Positions 24,857-42,322 of a stretch of 64,000 bases of DNA are shown here, in pieces. A program made the translations under genes and the position numbers. Source of the stretch: Microvelia longipes. Taxonomy: Eukaryota > Arthropoda > Insecta > Hemiptera > Veliidae. The first letter of the stretch is position 1; each line of letters begins with the position of its first letter. The notes under the pieces were generated by a model, which made no database searches, was not told where the DNA came from, and worked only from the letters and a program-made list of their open reading frames with translations. The stretch spans positions 36,635,739 to 36,699,738 of the forward strand of contig JACMZG010001911.1 in the NCBI GenBank assembly GCA_018340805.1. The letters are read 5' to 3'.

Positions 24857-24876
24857 TTTTTTTCTTCTTGACACCA
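24857..24876 (-). promoter_or_regulatory. Primer-binding site
   Basis: The minus strand reads TGGTGTCAAGAAGAAAAAAA right after the LTR. It begins with the TGG that pairs the CCA end of a tRNA. The tRNA species was not determined. Confidence 0.55.
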
Positions 24877-25600
24877 ATTATATTAGAAAAAAACTTTAAG
24901 GCTCTATTATATTATGAATTTATATGAAGGTATTTGCCTATATATTCCGAGTTTTATTTATTTAGTTTACTATTTTATTTAATTTTTATGTTAATTTAAT
25001 CTTAATTTGTTTGTATGGTGTGAGGAAGATGTTAGTAGAACCGACGAGTTCCAAGACAATGTTGGACAGTCGGGGTTGATTTGTTGTGTAGATTAGATTG
25101 AAAATATTTTATTTCATTAAATAATAAAATGATAAAATGTTTAAAATATTAATCATATACAAACCAAGTTTTATTTAGAAATAAATATAAAACTGAAATA
25201 AATAATTACTGACTAGTTCAAAAGGTTTTAGATGGAATATTTCAGAACTCTTTTAGGTGAGGGGCAATCCAATTGCTTCTGATTCTTTTTTACAAGGATT
25301 AGAATTTTTATTTTTCTTTGGCGTTGCCAAGAAATTATTATTTTTAACTTCATTCTTAATTGCATTTAACTTTCTGCTTTGGCCAATTTTGTTAGAATTT
25401 TAAATTCGGCGGTGCCAACGAAAATTATATTTTTAATCATCTAAGTGTTAATTCATTTTTGCGATCAATACTTATGATATTGATCGACTTCTTATATTAT
25501 TAGAATTATAATATCATAATAAAAATTCTAATAAAAAATACACACAAAACACACATCCGTGTGTGTATGCCGTATTTACAGTAATAATAAAACCATAACA
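24877..25600 (-). repeat. 5' LTR of the Ty3/gypsy element
   Basis: Matches 19687-20420 through shared words such as GAAAATATTTTATTTCATTA, ATTTTTATTTTTCTTTGGCG and CGTGTGTGTAT. It lies immediately upstream (on the minus strand) of the primer-binding site. Confidence 0.8.
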
Positions 25601-26650
25601 CTTTGCACTTTGGCATTTTAGTTCTTCATATAATGTGACATCTTCACCTTCCAAACAATTGTGATATACGTTTCACTTTGCCCTTTTGCATCTTGCACTT
25701 AAAATAATATTTAAAAAATATCTTTAAAAATAAACATTAAAATTAAAAAAAATATTTTTAAAAATTTCAAAAGTTCTGTCTATTATTCTAAACACAAAAC
25801 TAAAAATAAAAAATCCGATCAAAAAAAAAAGATCCGACCAAAAGTTTTGGAAATTTTATGCATGTATAACTTTTTCTAATTTTCCTGCACGTCTCTTTCC
25901 ACAAAATACCGCGAATTCGAAATATTTTATTTTTGACAAAGAACTATACACTTACAAAATCCTTACTTGACTTAATTATCGATTTAAAAAAAAGTCAATC
26001 AAAATAGATAATTCGACCTTATGTATATTTTTAAATCACTCTTCCTCTATCATTCCTCTATCATAAAAAATTATTCCCATCAAAATCATTCCAAATATCA
26101 ACGTTATAGCTACAAACACCAACGCGCCGATAACATATCAGCCTGCGAGGTAGATGCGATGTATGCTTTCGACGGTGAAATCCATCTGTACTAGCACATA
26201 AGTACTTTTGGCATTGTATAGGATCAACTTAAATCCTACTTCGAACCGATTTTAAAAATATTTTGAAAAAATCAATAACACCCACGACACAGCACATTTA
26301 CTGTCGCAAAAATTAAAAGTCAACTATCTTTTTCTCTTTGCACTTTGCCACTTTATATATTCTTCGCTTAATGTGCACCTGCACTTTCCAAATAAAGTGC
26401 ATGACTTTCCAATTGCAAAATTGACACTTTGCACTTTAAAACAAAAATTTTAAAAAATTAAAAAAATTAAAAAAAATTTTTTAAAATTTAAAAAAATTAA
26501 AAAAAAGTTTAAAAGATTTTTTATTAACTTTAAAACCAAAAAGAAAAAAAAAATTACAAAACAAAAAGAAAAGGAAAAATAAAAACATCCGTGATAACTC
26601 ATTAAAATTATACCGGACATAGTAACTTTGTTATTCGTGATACAATGAGC
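25601..26650 (+). repeat. Partly duplicated AT-rich unit of about 735 bp
   Basis: CTTTGCACTTTGGCATTTTA, GTTCTTCATATAATGTG (from 25601) recurs as CTTTGCACTTTGCCACTTTA, TATATTCTTCGCTTAATGTG (from about 26335), followed each time by an A-rich tract. Between them lies 26107-26335, the counterpart of 19467-19680. The LTR element therefore seems to have inserted into a tandemly repeated unit. Confidence 0.55.
26440..26585 (+). repeat. A-rich low-complexity tract
   Basis: AAAAAATTAAAAAAATTAAA-type sequence forming the 3' part of the duplicated AT-rich unit. Confidence 0.8.
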
Positions 26651-26679
26651 ACCGCCGCACGGGGGGGGTTCATAGAAAA

Positions 26680-28140
26680 ATTATTACTTCAACATTGACA
26701 AAAGTCACCTTCATGCATTGAATACTGATTACTCAGTAGAAAAACATATACACCTTGAGTCATGAAAATTATCATTCATCATAAAATTACAATTTAACAT
26801 AGACAAATGATTCACACAACATGAAGAAATGTACGTTCTCTTCATTGAAATTATAGTTTCTCATAGAAATGTTCGATTATCAACGAAAATATTGGATTCA
26901 TCAACAAAAATATTTGGATGTCATTGAAAATATAGATTATATGAATTTAAATAAACACTTTCAAACATGAAAAACAGTCACTCTGTCATAGAAAACTATC
27001 AACTTTATCATTGAACTTATCATTCACCATAGAAATATGAAACAAAATAGATTATATAGGATTCAACTAAACATATACATGCTTCAATCATAAGTAATAT
27101 AAGTTCATGTTGAAAGTTTAGTTTCATCCATAAGAATTTAATATTCAACCACACAAAATATACAACAAATAAGTTTTACTATTTAAATTAATACACTTTG
27201 AAATTTATAACTTAAAGTCATATAAGCTTAAATTTATATGAATTTTAATTATTAAGCTTTAATTTGTAAGATGTATATATTAAAACGTTTAATTAATAAA
27301 TTTTGATAATATAGCTTTAAAATTTATAAGTTTAAAATTAAGAATTGTCTAATTAATAAATTTTAAGCTAGGATTAATAAAATTTTAAATTCATAGTTTT
27401 CTAATTTAATAAGTTTTTATTATTAAACTTTAAATTAAGTATTAATAATAATATTAATTTTGTTTTAACCATGTTAATTTAAATATGGTTAACATTAATT
27501 AATTTATTATTTTTTAAATTTGTTTAATACTTTCAATTTAGATGACATGATTTAATTTAAAAGTAATTAATTTAATTTTTATATGACTTAACTTTTATTT
27601 TAGATATGAAAAATTATTATGATATGATGCATTTTATGTGAAATATATTAAAGGTTTATATGAATCAATTGAAGAGTAAAGATTTACTTTTATTTTATGA
27701 TTTAATTAATTTAATAATTTAAATGGTATATTTTTATAATGAATTTTTTTAAATGATTTTTAAATAATAATAATGAATATTTTGATAAATGATTTAATTA
27801 TTTAATGCTTATGAAGATATATGTTATCACAATGATGAATTATTTTATTACTTATGAAGATTAATTATGCTCATCAAGAATATTTTTATCAATGAAGAAA
27901 TAATTTATGATTTTGAAAATTTATTTAAGGTCAAGGATGAAAATAATCAATAGTAATAGGTTATGAATTTTATTAATTATAAAGTTGATGATTTTATTTA
28001 GGTTAATCATAAAGATGGCAAAATTGTTAAATACATTGATGAATAATCTAATGACAATGTTGCAAATAGCCAATGGATATATTTGAAATAACATAATTAC
28101 AATGATGGAAAATGATGAATTTAATTAAATTACCATGCAA
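26680..28140 (+). repeat. Loosely periodic AT-rich region
   Basis: In 26840-27000 a word of about 20 bp (TCATAGAAATATTNGATTA-like) repeats with much variation. From 27180 to 28140 TTTAATTAATAAATTTT- and ATGAATTTAATTA-like words recur without clean period. No gene is seen. Confidence 0.45.
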
Positions 28141-28406
28141 TGAATAGTAACAGTAGGGTTAGAAATTTCATTTCATTTTGCGGATCCGTGTCTAGCCACA
28201 GGTTGGCGATGATGACTGACTGTTTTTAAACAGTTGTATAGGATGAACAATTGAGACCGGATGTGAACGGTCGGAACAACTGCTACCGGAGATGCACATG
28301 CGAAGTCGAGCTTAGTGTAGTTAGAACTATGCAACGCTGTCGATAAGTTCTTAATTGACGGTTTTCGGATGGATGTAACGGTGCAGCAGTTTACAACTTT
28401 GAGACG
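28141..28406. other. G+C-richer stretch at the contig edge, unassigned
   Basis: Composition changes abruptly near 28170 (GCGGATCCGTGTCTAGCCAC onward) and stays mixed up to the gap. It could be the edge of another mobile element, but no motif identifies it. The long open frames over the gap are made of N. Confidence 0.3.
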
Positions 28407-29406
28407 NNNNNNNNNNNNNNNNNNNNNNNNNNNNNNNNNNNNNNNNNNNNNNNNNNNNNNNNNNNNNNNNNNNNNNNNNNNNNNNNNNNNNNNNNNNNNN
28501 NNNNNNNNNNNNNNNNNNNNNNNNNNNNNNNNNNNNNNNNNNNNNNNNNNNNNNNNNNNNNNNNNNNNNNNNNNNNNNNNNNNNNNNNNNNNNNNNNNNN
28601 NNNNNNNNNNNNNNNNNNNNNNNNNNNNNNNNNNNNNNNNNNNNNNNNNNNNNNNNNNNNNNNNNNNNNNNNNNNNNNNNNNNNNNNNNNNNNNNNNNNN
28701 NNNNNNNNNNNNNNNNNNNNNNNNNNNNNNNNNNNNNNNNNNNNNNNNNNNNNNNNNNNNNNNNNNNNNNNNNNNNNNNNNNNNNNNNNNNNNNNNNNNN
28801 NNNNNNNNNNNNNNNNNNNNNNNNNNNNNNNNNNNNNNNNNNNNNNNNNNNNNNNNNNNNNNNNNNNNNNNNNNNNNNNNNNNNNNNNNNNNNNNNNNNN
28901 NNNNNNNNNNNNNNNNNNNNNNNNNNNNNNNNNNNNNNNNNNNNNNNNNNNNNNNNNNNNNNNNNNNNNNNNNNNNNNNNNNNNNNNNNNNNNNNNNNNN
29001 NNNNNNNNNNNNNNNNNNNNNNNNNNNNNNNNNNNNNNNNNNNNNNNNNNNNNNNNNNNNNNNNNNNNNNNNNNNNNNNNNNNNNNNNNNNNNNNNNNNN
29101 NNNNNNNNNNNNNNNNNNNNNNNNNNNNNNNNNNNNNNNNNNNNNNNNNNNNNNNNNNNNNNNNNNNNNNNNNNNNNNNNNNNNNNNNNNNNNNNNNNNN
29201 NNNNNNNNNNNNNNNNNNNNNNNNNNNNNNNNNNNNNNNNNNNNNNNNNNNNNNNNNNNNNNNNNNNNNNNNNNNNNNNNNNNNNNNNNNNNNNNNNNNN
29301 NNNNNNNNNNNNNNNNNNNNNNNNNNNNNNNNNNNNNNNNNNNNNNNNNNNNNNNNNNNNNNNNNNNNNNNNNNNNNNNNNNNNNNNNNNNNNNNNNNNN
29401 NNNNNN
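28407..29406. other. Assembly gap, exactly 1000 N
   Basis: The exact 1000-base length suggests a placeholder of unknown true size. Its right edge is the start of duplicated copy 2. Confidence 1.
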
Positions 29407-32400
29407 TTTTTGATTGTGAGTAAGTATAACCAGTCAATGTTTTCCGTACATTATGTTTATTTGTTTTATTATAAATAAACTAAGTCCATAAATCAAAGAT
29501 GATCTAGCTACTTTTTCAATGATTTCAAAATTTAACCGATATTGCCTCTCTAGTAATAATGTCTCCATGCTTAAAAACAATTATCGAAAGTCTAGAGCAT
29601 GCCTTCATAGAAAGCTCTCTCTGTATTAATAGATAGGCAGAAATGATTCCAAACTTTGACATTCTTATGTTCTGCTTAGTGGTTGTTTGCTAACATATGG
29701 TTTTTCTACTTATTGCTTTACTACTTATAATTTTAAAATACAGATTCACAAGTCCCCAAAACCTTTATTTTCAAATAATGGTTTCTCTTGCCCTCCCATT
29801 ACTAATTCTGCCTATTCCATAATTAGTTCTGCTACTAACATGATTAAAATCTTGAGCAATTATAAATATATATAGCATATTATAAATTATTAATTTACAG
29901 ATAAATGCATAAGCGGATAAAAATTATCTTTAATTTATGTAGAATTAATAAAAATAAAAATGAGAAACAATGAGTATTAAATAGAGCAACACTTGGAGCC
30001 GCCCCTTCCTCTTAAAACGCTTCATTCTTTTCCTATTAAAAAATATTAAGCTTAAAAATCTGATTTTCGTAGGATTATGCTTCTACGCTTATGTAGTATA
30101 TATTTATTATATATAGTAAAAATATCGAGAATAAGTCCTTCTTTGGAGTACTACTAAACATTAATGAAGAATTCTGTCTATTGGTACAAATGGAATCAAT
30201 ATATCCGCTTGATGGATATTGTAAAACGCACTACAAACACCATTATAATTTTAATTATAATGGTCATTTTTTAATTTCCTTCCCTATGGAAAAAGGCTCT
30301 CTAATATTATTCTCTATGAAATTAAAAACCTAACTTTTTCTCATATTTTCCTTAGTTTATTGTCTTCACACTAAATACTCTTAACCAACATTCTTCAAAA
30401 TTATCTGATTCAGACATTTAAAATTATATTCTTGCATGTGACTGAGTCTGGCATTTTCGCTGTGTGATTATAACCTGACAAAGAAATCAGACTGAAGTCG
30501 TTATGCCTGAGGTCGTGATATAAAATTTTGGTTCTTGTTTACTTTTAGAAAATTTGACTAATCCAGTTAAAATTTACAATGTAATATTGCCAAATAGATC
30601 CACTAGATTTAATTTTTATTTGACGTAGTGTCAATATATATAATTTATTAAGTTATACCACCTTAAGCTTAGATTAAACATGAGAGTAAAGCGTATCCAA
30701 AATTGTAAGGAAAATTGCCGAGGTACCTTGTAGGTAGAGTGCAAGGTATTAATAATAATAATTTTATAATTTATAATTTTAATAATAATTAATGAGGATA
30801 TTATAATTTCCTCGAAAGAAAAGAAAGGATTGTAATAAGCAGAAGTACTTTGTTTAAATTTAAATATACTTTTTCTTGTAGAACTCGTAAGTCATAAAGA
30901 TTCTGTGTGTGTTTGAATATATATGTTAATAGATAGATATGTTATGTGTATATTTGTGCACATATTCGTTGTGTACATTTGTGCTCTTATGTAATGTCTA
31001 CATTTGTGCTCTAATGTAATGTCTACATTTGTGCACTTATGAAATGTGTACGTTTGTGCACTTATGTAATGTGTACATTTGTGCACTTTTGTATTGTCTA
31101 CATTTGTCCACTTTTGTAATGTCTACATTTGTGCACTTATGAAATGTGTATATTTGTACTCTTATAAAAAACACCAATTGACATTTAAATAAAACAATCA
31201 TGTCCTGTTTTTGAAAGAGTTTATTAGGTTTTAGAAAACATTTAATATTGAGTCTCGATATTTTGTAAGGTTTCCTCAACGCATCTAATTATGCTCGGAA
31301 GAAAGTCAGAAAAATAAAGAAAGGATAGTAAGCTTATGCATAAATCCCAACTGGTTGAGCTTTTAATATAATTCAGCTCTTAAAACACTAGCTATGCAAG
31401 ATTTTTACTTCTTTCAAAGAAATCTAAAACAAAAATATTACTTCCATTTGCTTTTTTAAGCTAAGAAATTAAATAAAATAATTAGTTATGTATATAAAAT
31501 AATAATTTATTATTCTTAAGCGGCCAGAGTCATTTTTCTTAAGTAATTTAATAATTTAAAGAAACATTGGTCGTCGACTTGCAGTTGGATATTTATATCT
31601 AAACAGCAAGTGTCGACAAATACTCAACTAATTCTTTTAAGTTCAGCTATGTAAGTATAACTTCTTAAATGTCATCTTGAGTTGCCAATAATGACTTAAT
31701 TAATAGATATTTATCCACAGAGCTTAATGAATTGCAACCCCTAGTGACTGGATGATCTCTAAGGCAAAGCCAAAGAAATCATTATTTATAAATTCCGAGG
31801 TGTTCATCGAGGGAATCAGGTACTGTAATGGTAATTAGCTCCCGAAGTATGCCGATTATGATAATTTGCACTGTTTATAAGGTGGCATTATTCTCGTGGT
31901 GCATACAAAACTTTATCTTTAAAAGGAAGGACAACATTTATTAAACAAAGAAAACATGTCTTCGTTGTTTATAAGACTTATAAAAATATGTTATATTAAA
32001 TAACTATTTAATATAAAATAAATAATATTTTTAACAGTGTTTGCTTCTTTTGATGATTGAAAGATGTAAGTAGAAGATAATCCGTAAATAACGCGTCAAT
32101 ATCGTTTCTCTATCCGTTGTTATATAAAAACAAACAAACTATAATTTCACTTAATTATTGTTACGGAGGATAATGAATTTCATTGAAGAGAGAAAGGTGA
32201 CAGATGGAATATTAAAATCAGTACTAAACTTATGTTGGTAGTACTGTGTTATTCAATTAAATGTACCAGCATTTATAAATTGTTATTCGTTCATAAAATT
32301 ATTTTGGCTAATCTTGTTTATTAATCCATTTTTCACCAACCCGATTTTTTTATTTGCTTTTTTTATTATTGGCTTGTTGACAAATATGGCAGACATTTTT

Positions 32401-32825
32401 ACGTAAAAACAAACGTACGAAATACAAACGAATAATTTAATTATTACCTTCGTGGAAACACATTACTTTTTATATGCATCGAAAATGATTTTTACAGCTG
32501 TCGTAATACTCTAGATAGAATAAATAGGAACTTTTTGCCTATCAAAGATATAAGATTAAGTTTTTTGACATGACCTAACCATAATTAGATATTCGAGGTG
32601 AAAAGAATAAATTTAAGTATTAGTTTATAGGGTGCCGTTCAGTACAACGGCTTTCATAATATGTCAAGTTTATAGAAAAATGGCTTGGCTATAAAAATCA
32701 CTAACAGAGTATAAGATTTGTTTACAGAAAATAATCATTTAATATTTTATGTATATTTTATTTTTTATGCAAGATTAATATGGATCATGGATAGAAAAAG
32801 AGTTACAACAAATTGGAGTCTAGGA
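29407..32825 (+). repeat. 3.4-kb duplicated sequence, copy 2 (starts at a gap)
   Basis: Begins directly after the 1000-N gap and runs parallel to copy 1 up to AGTCTAG (about 32819-32825), beyond which copy 1 is lost in its gap. Local rewrites relative to copy 1, for example around 30720-30790, go beyond single indels. Confidence 0.9.
30945..31169 (+). repeat. 25-bp minisatellite, nine units
   Basis: Nine consecutive 25-bp units of the form TGTSTACATTTGTGCACTTA plus TGTAA, with 1-5 changes each. The minus-strand open frames over it (FHKCTNVDI repeats) are products of the array. Confidence 0.9.
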
Positions 32826-35800
32826 ATGAAGGAGAATTTATAAAAAACGGAAAGAAATTGAAAAGAAAGTCAATAACAATTGCTCCCCGTATAGTCTGGT
32901 TTTTTCTTTATTTTCTGAGACATTTCTTAGCCTATGAAGGAAAAAAAGAAAATGATTACTTGGAAATATAATGGACAGGAGAAAAAATGATTGAAAAATA
33001 AAATGAAGATATAGAAAAAAATGTATTCAATCTACTTTTTTTTTATATCTTGTATACTATATGCCCTATAATTTATACGGATCTAAACAGAGATTTTTTT
33101 TATTATTTAACTTTGAAAAAAGTATGTCTTTCAAATATTTCAAGAGTGCTATTATGTTCCTACATTTAGGCTTGTACAGAATACAGGATATTTCGCTAAA
33201 TACGAATGTAATATTGAAGCATTTTAAAAACCTTTTGTATATACAATGTATGTAATGATATATATTACATACATCCTATACCTATTCGTACTGTTTTCGA
33301 AAATTTTAAATTAAGAATTTCGTTAAAAATTAGGTGTAACGACATTAATTATTAAAGCTGCTCAGCTGAGACCGCTGTCGTACTCTTACTCAGATAAAAC
33401 ATATTTATACATTTGTAATTGCTTAGCCTTATATTTATGATCTAGGAATGGTATGATCGTTTTGACTTGCATTTTTAAATTACTGATGTGTACTTTTATC
33501 TCCATATGGTCTATAATGTGAAGTTTATTAACCAGTTTTTAGGGAGTAAAGAAGCACTAATCACCCCAAAGAGAGAAAAAGTTACTTTTCACTCCCTTGG
33601 GAGTAAAAACTAAATGTTTCACTAGGAGTAAAGCGTGTTCCCTATTATTGGGGTTAGAGCCAATTATGCTAATTTTTTAAGTAATGGTTTTCAATTTCGT
33701 AACAATTTCCTGGGGGCGGCCTCTAAAAATTTATGAGAGGGACTCGACCAAAAAAAAAATATTAACTCAAAATCCGTTTCTGGTCAAAAGAAGTTGCTTA
33801 AAGCCATTTTTTTGGGGGGGGGGGAGCTCCCAAAATTTAAAAGGGGAATCTAATAAATTTGTTTTCTCGTTCAAACCCCGTTTTAGGTTATGGACAATAT
33901 AACAAGGTGTTATGGAACAATAATTGTTTTGAGACGGCATCTCCTAAATTAATTAGGGGTCTGATTCAAAATAATGAAAAATAAAATACAACAAAGTATG
34001 AACAATAATTTATTGATGTCAAAGTCTGGAGATACAATCTTGTATGCACATTGAAAGTGAGATGCTATTTTCCCCCTCGCAATGATTACCTTAATTAAAC
34101 TCATTGGCTTCACCTCGAGAATTCAATTCTTTGGTTCCCTTGGAACCAACTAACTGCACAGGGAAATAATAGCATTCTTTACTCCCTATGTAACAAGTAT
34201 TACTTCATGTATTTACACATTGATACTTAATTTTATTTTTCATTATAAATCGATTTTTATAAAACAATGAAAGTTAGGCTTTTAATATTATTGATAATTT
34301 TATTCGAAAGCCTCTTTTTCAATTTTCAAATAAAATGATAAATGATTAGACAAAGCGGGAAAACATTGATTATAGACAATTTATCATTTGAACTGTTGGT
34401 GAGAGATCGAAGCTGTTAGAATCTGCCAAACAATTTGTTGTTATAACTTTATCCTGAATAGAATTAACCCAATTTCACCTCTTGATGAACGAGACAAGTT
34501 TGTACTTTTGGGAATTTTAGAAAACTGAATTTAACCCATTCCATCGAGTATTTGATGAATGGAATGTTTCATCCCTCTTCTATTAAAACAGTTACGAAAT
34601 GCCGAGTCGTAACAAAACGACAACTCTCTACTTCAGCCGTATGAATTATTGCTGCTTTATGGAAGCAACCTGTCGTCAAGTTTTAATACTGAACTGTTGA
34701 TCACTTTAGAAAACGATAACTGCGAGTCTGTTGCATATATCTAGTAAAGAGAAATAGAGTTTAATGTCAAAGTAACGTTGATGTACTGTACGTAGTAGAG
34801 CTCTGCAAGTTCTCTTATATGCTAGAAAAGGGAAGGAGTTAGTATTATCAGTTGATTTACTACAAACCTCATCCCTTGGTAATATTTCACCAGGAAAGGG
34901 CTATCTTACTAGCCCCTCCACATGTTGGCGCCCTCTCTAACCTGCCTCCTAGATAACAGTGCTATAACCTTCTCTACCTTATCCCTAATCTCCCTACAAA
35001 TATACTCATAATTTACATTTTGAACCTGGCCAGTCTCTCTATTCTCTCGACATGTCTCCTTGTTCTGGCTAAAATATTCATTTTAATTATTTTATGCATA
35101 TTTTACTCCGTATAAAAAACTTCGTTTTTATCGTTATTGTTGTACACTAGGCTTGTGTCTGGTGTTGGTATGACCAATGTGTATAAATGGCAGTATTAGA
35201 TGAGAATAATCAGTTAAATTTTATATTTACATAACACTGCTGCAGTTAACTAAAGTACGTAATTGACAGGTTGGGAAGAATTAAACATAAATAAAACGCG
35301 AGGAAAAACGTAGTTAACTTGCGGCCAGTTGTAAATGTACATACATATGTATATTTTATTACAATTTAATTGATGATGGAGCACTAATAAGACATTAAAA
35401 AGATCACTCCAGTTTATTTCATATTCTAACTATAATTCGTATAAAAACTAGCGATATTTAAATACTAAAACAGATAATAACTTATTTTCATAAATAGTAG
35501 TAATAGTAGGGTGGTTGGGATGCCAAGCCTGGCAAGTAGACCACTGTATTAGGTTCGTTTTACCAACCCCGATTTTCATAAATAAATAATATTTATTCGT
35601 CATCTATTTCAGGAATACATATCCTACTCAAATTAGGTAAAACAAAGTTTAAAGCTAGGGTACTAAACATTAATTTAGTAACATTAATAAACACTCTAAA
35701 AACTATTTCACAATGTGACTTAATAAATTCATATAATGTATTTATTTAATGATATTTTACCTGAAGTCTACATGTGTAAGTCTTAATTTATAAATTTCTT

Positions 35801-37382
35801 GATATACTTATTTTCTTTTGGCCCCTTGTAGACTTGATGCAAGTAACTAATTACATCATGGTATTTAATTAACTTAAATAATATTTATAATTGATTTCTT
35901 TTTAGGGACCCTGAAGAGCCTACTAATGGTTGTTGATTTATTCATGCTTTACAATATTCCGCTTGTTATTTCAAGCATACTCACGTAAATATAGAAAAGA
36001 TAAGTTAGGAATATTTTAACTACATCAGAGAATATAAAAAACTAGTTACTACCATACTTAAAATCACGGGAACGCTTTTATGCATAACATCAAAAAATCA
36101 AATGCAATACAAAGTCACTATTAAATTGAATAAATATTTATCATGTATTACTTAATTTTATAGCTGTTAACAATGCAGCTTGCTTCTTTGTTTCCTAATT
36201 AGTTATTATTTACTGCTTAAAATGTCTCAATTAAAAGATTTATAATCTTTTAAATTTTAAAATTATAATCTTTTAATCTTTGTATTAATTTTAATGCTTT
36301 GTTTCACTAATTTTCGTACTAGTATTGCTCTAAAACTATTTTCTTATCTACAACATGGCTATTAGTTTTGTTTTTCTTGCTGTATCATTTAATTTGTTCA
36401 ATATATTTACTTACCATTAAATAAAGTTTAATAAATAATTTTAGATGTTATTATTAAGTCCTGAGGAATTGCGAACTAGAATTTAAGCTATTTAGAATTT
36501 AGCTGCTATTACCAATCGTAAACTAAAGATGTTTAAAAATGAGACTTATGATTCAAGAAATTGCTTTCAAAGATGTTTTTTCTGGTGGAAAAGAATGAAG
36601 AGGTGAAGCAAACTCAGAAGGCAATTTGGCAAGAGTCGAGTGCTAGTAAAGGATGGGAAACGGCTTGATTGCCGACATTAAGATTCTACCCTCAGCTTTT
36701 AAGCTCCTTGGTGGGCTTTTTCCTACCCTTAACTTAGTATAGAAACCTCTTGGTTGGAAAACCATTCTTACCCCCCCCCGTCCCCCACTATCATTCTATT
36801 TCCTCAGAAAAACTATTTGTTCCAAAAAAAAGTAAAGATTTTTTAGAACCTTAATATCTCTTTTTGTGACTAATTATCTTTTTCCATTCAAAACGATCAG
36901 TTGCATCACTTAACTAAACCAACCAGTATTATTCTTACTTACAAAACAACAAAGAGTCTATAAAAAATCTTTAATGAAAGTTTTAAAGTCTCCCTTGTGA
37001 TTAATACAAAATAAAGCGTAATGACGAAAATGAAACCTAGAACGAGCCATTAGTTCTTATTTTTTTATTACTGTATTTTTCTCTTTAATTTTTTCTGAAA
37101 ACTAACTTTTCTATAATGGTATAACTCCAAACGTTTATTAGTTTTGTAAAGTAATTTCTGTGCCTTTGAAGAGTTTTAATTTATTTAATAAACGTAATGA
37201 TTAAAATTTAAAAAATTAAAGCTGATCTGATATTTGCATTAACAAATGCACTAAATAAATCAATATTATTTCAGATTTAGATCTTTTAACGTTCTTAAAA
37301 GGAATGAGCTTACAAGGTTGGGGTTATGGAGGGAAAAGTGGATTTTTCCAAGAATGTTAAATTCACTGATAATGAATGTGTG
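32826..37382. other. AT-rich stretch without recognised genes
   Basis: No repeat family or gene was identified. A G-run (33813-33823) and short GGGAGTAAA words around 33541-33630 are the only local patterns. Confidence 0.5.
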
Positions 37383-41559
<4,177 letters not shown>

Positions 41560-41760
41560 CGACTCGTTTCAGCGATCACCTGCATCAGCTCCGCCTCTGT
41601 CGGCAAATCTCCATTTGCCTAACTCGGCTTCACCTTGTTGGTCAAATAGGTTAATTACCAGACTCGGCTTTTGTCTCAGCCGAAAATTTCCTGCCCTTGC
41701 TATCGGCTCCGGGGCTTATATAAATCTCGTCTGCAAAATTCCATTTTCTGCTTGGTAGTA
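41560..41760 (-). repeat. G+C-rich island, possibly degenerate tail motifs
   Basis: The minus strand shows three spaced GAAACGAGTCGG / GAAGCCGAGTTAGG / AAAGCCGAGTCTGG words that resemble the GAGCGAAGCGAGTCC tail motif of the composite family. The relation is weak, and no other module is present. Confidence 0.3.
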
Positions 41761-42322
41761 AATAAAATATGAAATCGGAATTAAAATTTTATGAACCTCC
41801 AATAACTTTATAAATAAATTATTTTAAATAAATATTTATTCAATATAAAGACTTGGGTTGTAATTATTGTAGCTGTTCGATCTTCTAAAAAAATATCTAC
41901 TGTTATTAATTTTACATTTTCTTAAAATTAAACTTTTAAAATAAGTCAAACTATTATTTTATATTTTAAAACGGAAACAGTTATTATCTTGAAATGTTAT
42001 TCGATACCAAAATATTCCAAAAAAAAACTACACTTCAGGGAAATAATTTTAAGTATTTTCCTTTCTTTAAAGTTTCAAGCGCAATTCTATGTAATAATAA
42101 AACATTCTCCCTGTTTTTGACGAATCGGATAATAACACTTTCTTGCTTAATAATAGTAAATTAATTATTTATTTTCCTACCGCGGCTTGTTCAAAACAAT
42201 TCTTATACTAATTTTGTAAAATTGTGGTCAATCTATTTATTAATTTTAGTAATATATAAGTATGTTATATTTGTTTCACTTATAAAATAGGTATTAAAGA
42301 ATGATTTTAAAACAAATATTCA

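Larger units (their letters stand above)
19687..25600 (-). mobile_element. Degenerate Ty3/gypsy LTR retrotransposon
   Basis: About 5.9 kb between two diverged direct repeats of roughly 0.73 kb. On the minus strand the order is 5' LTR, primer-binding site, putative gag, protease, reverse transcriptase, RNase H, integrase, polypurine tract, 3' LTR. RT before integrase defines the Ty3/gypsy order. Every coding region is interrupted by frameshifts and stops, and no intact gag-pol remains. Many breaks are one-base indels, which could be age or uncorrected assembly error, since this contig and its neighbours show the same pattern elsewhere. No envelope-like frame is seen. Confidence 0.9.

Noticed and set aside
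28369..29478. 369- and 348-codon open frames on both strands
   Set aside because: They consist almost wholly of N from the 1000-base gap.
30892..31279. Cys/Thr/His-rich repeated peptide frames on the minus strand
   Set aside because: They are translations of the 25-bp minisatellite.
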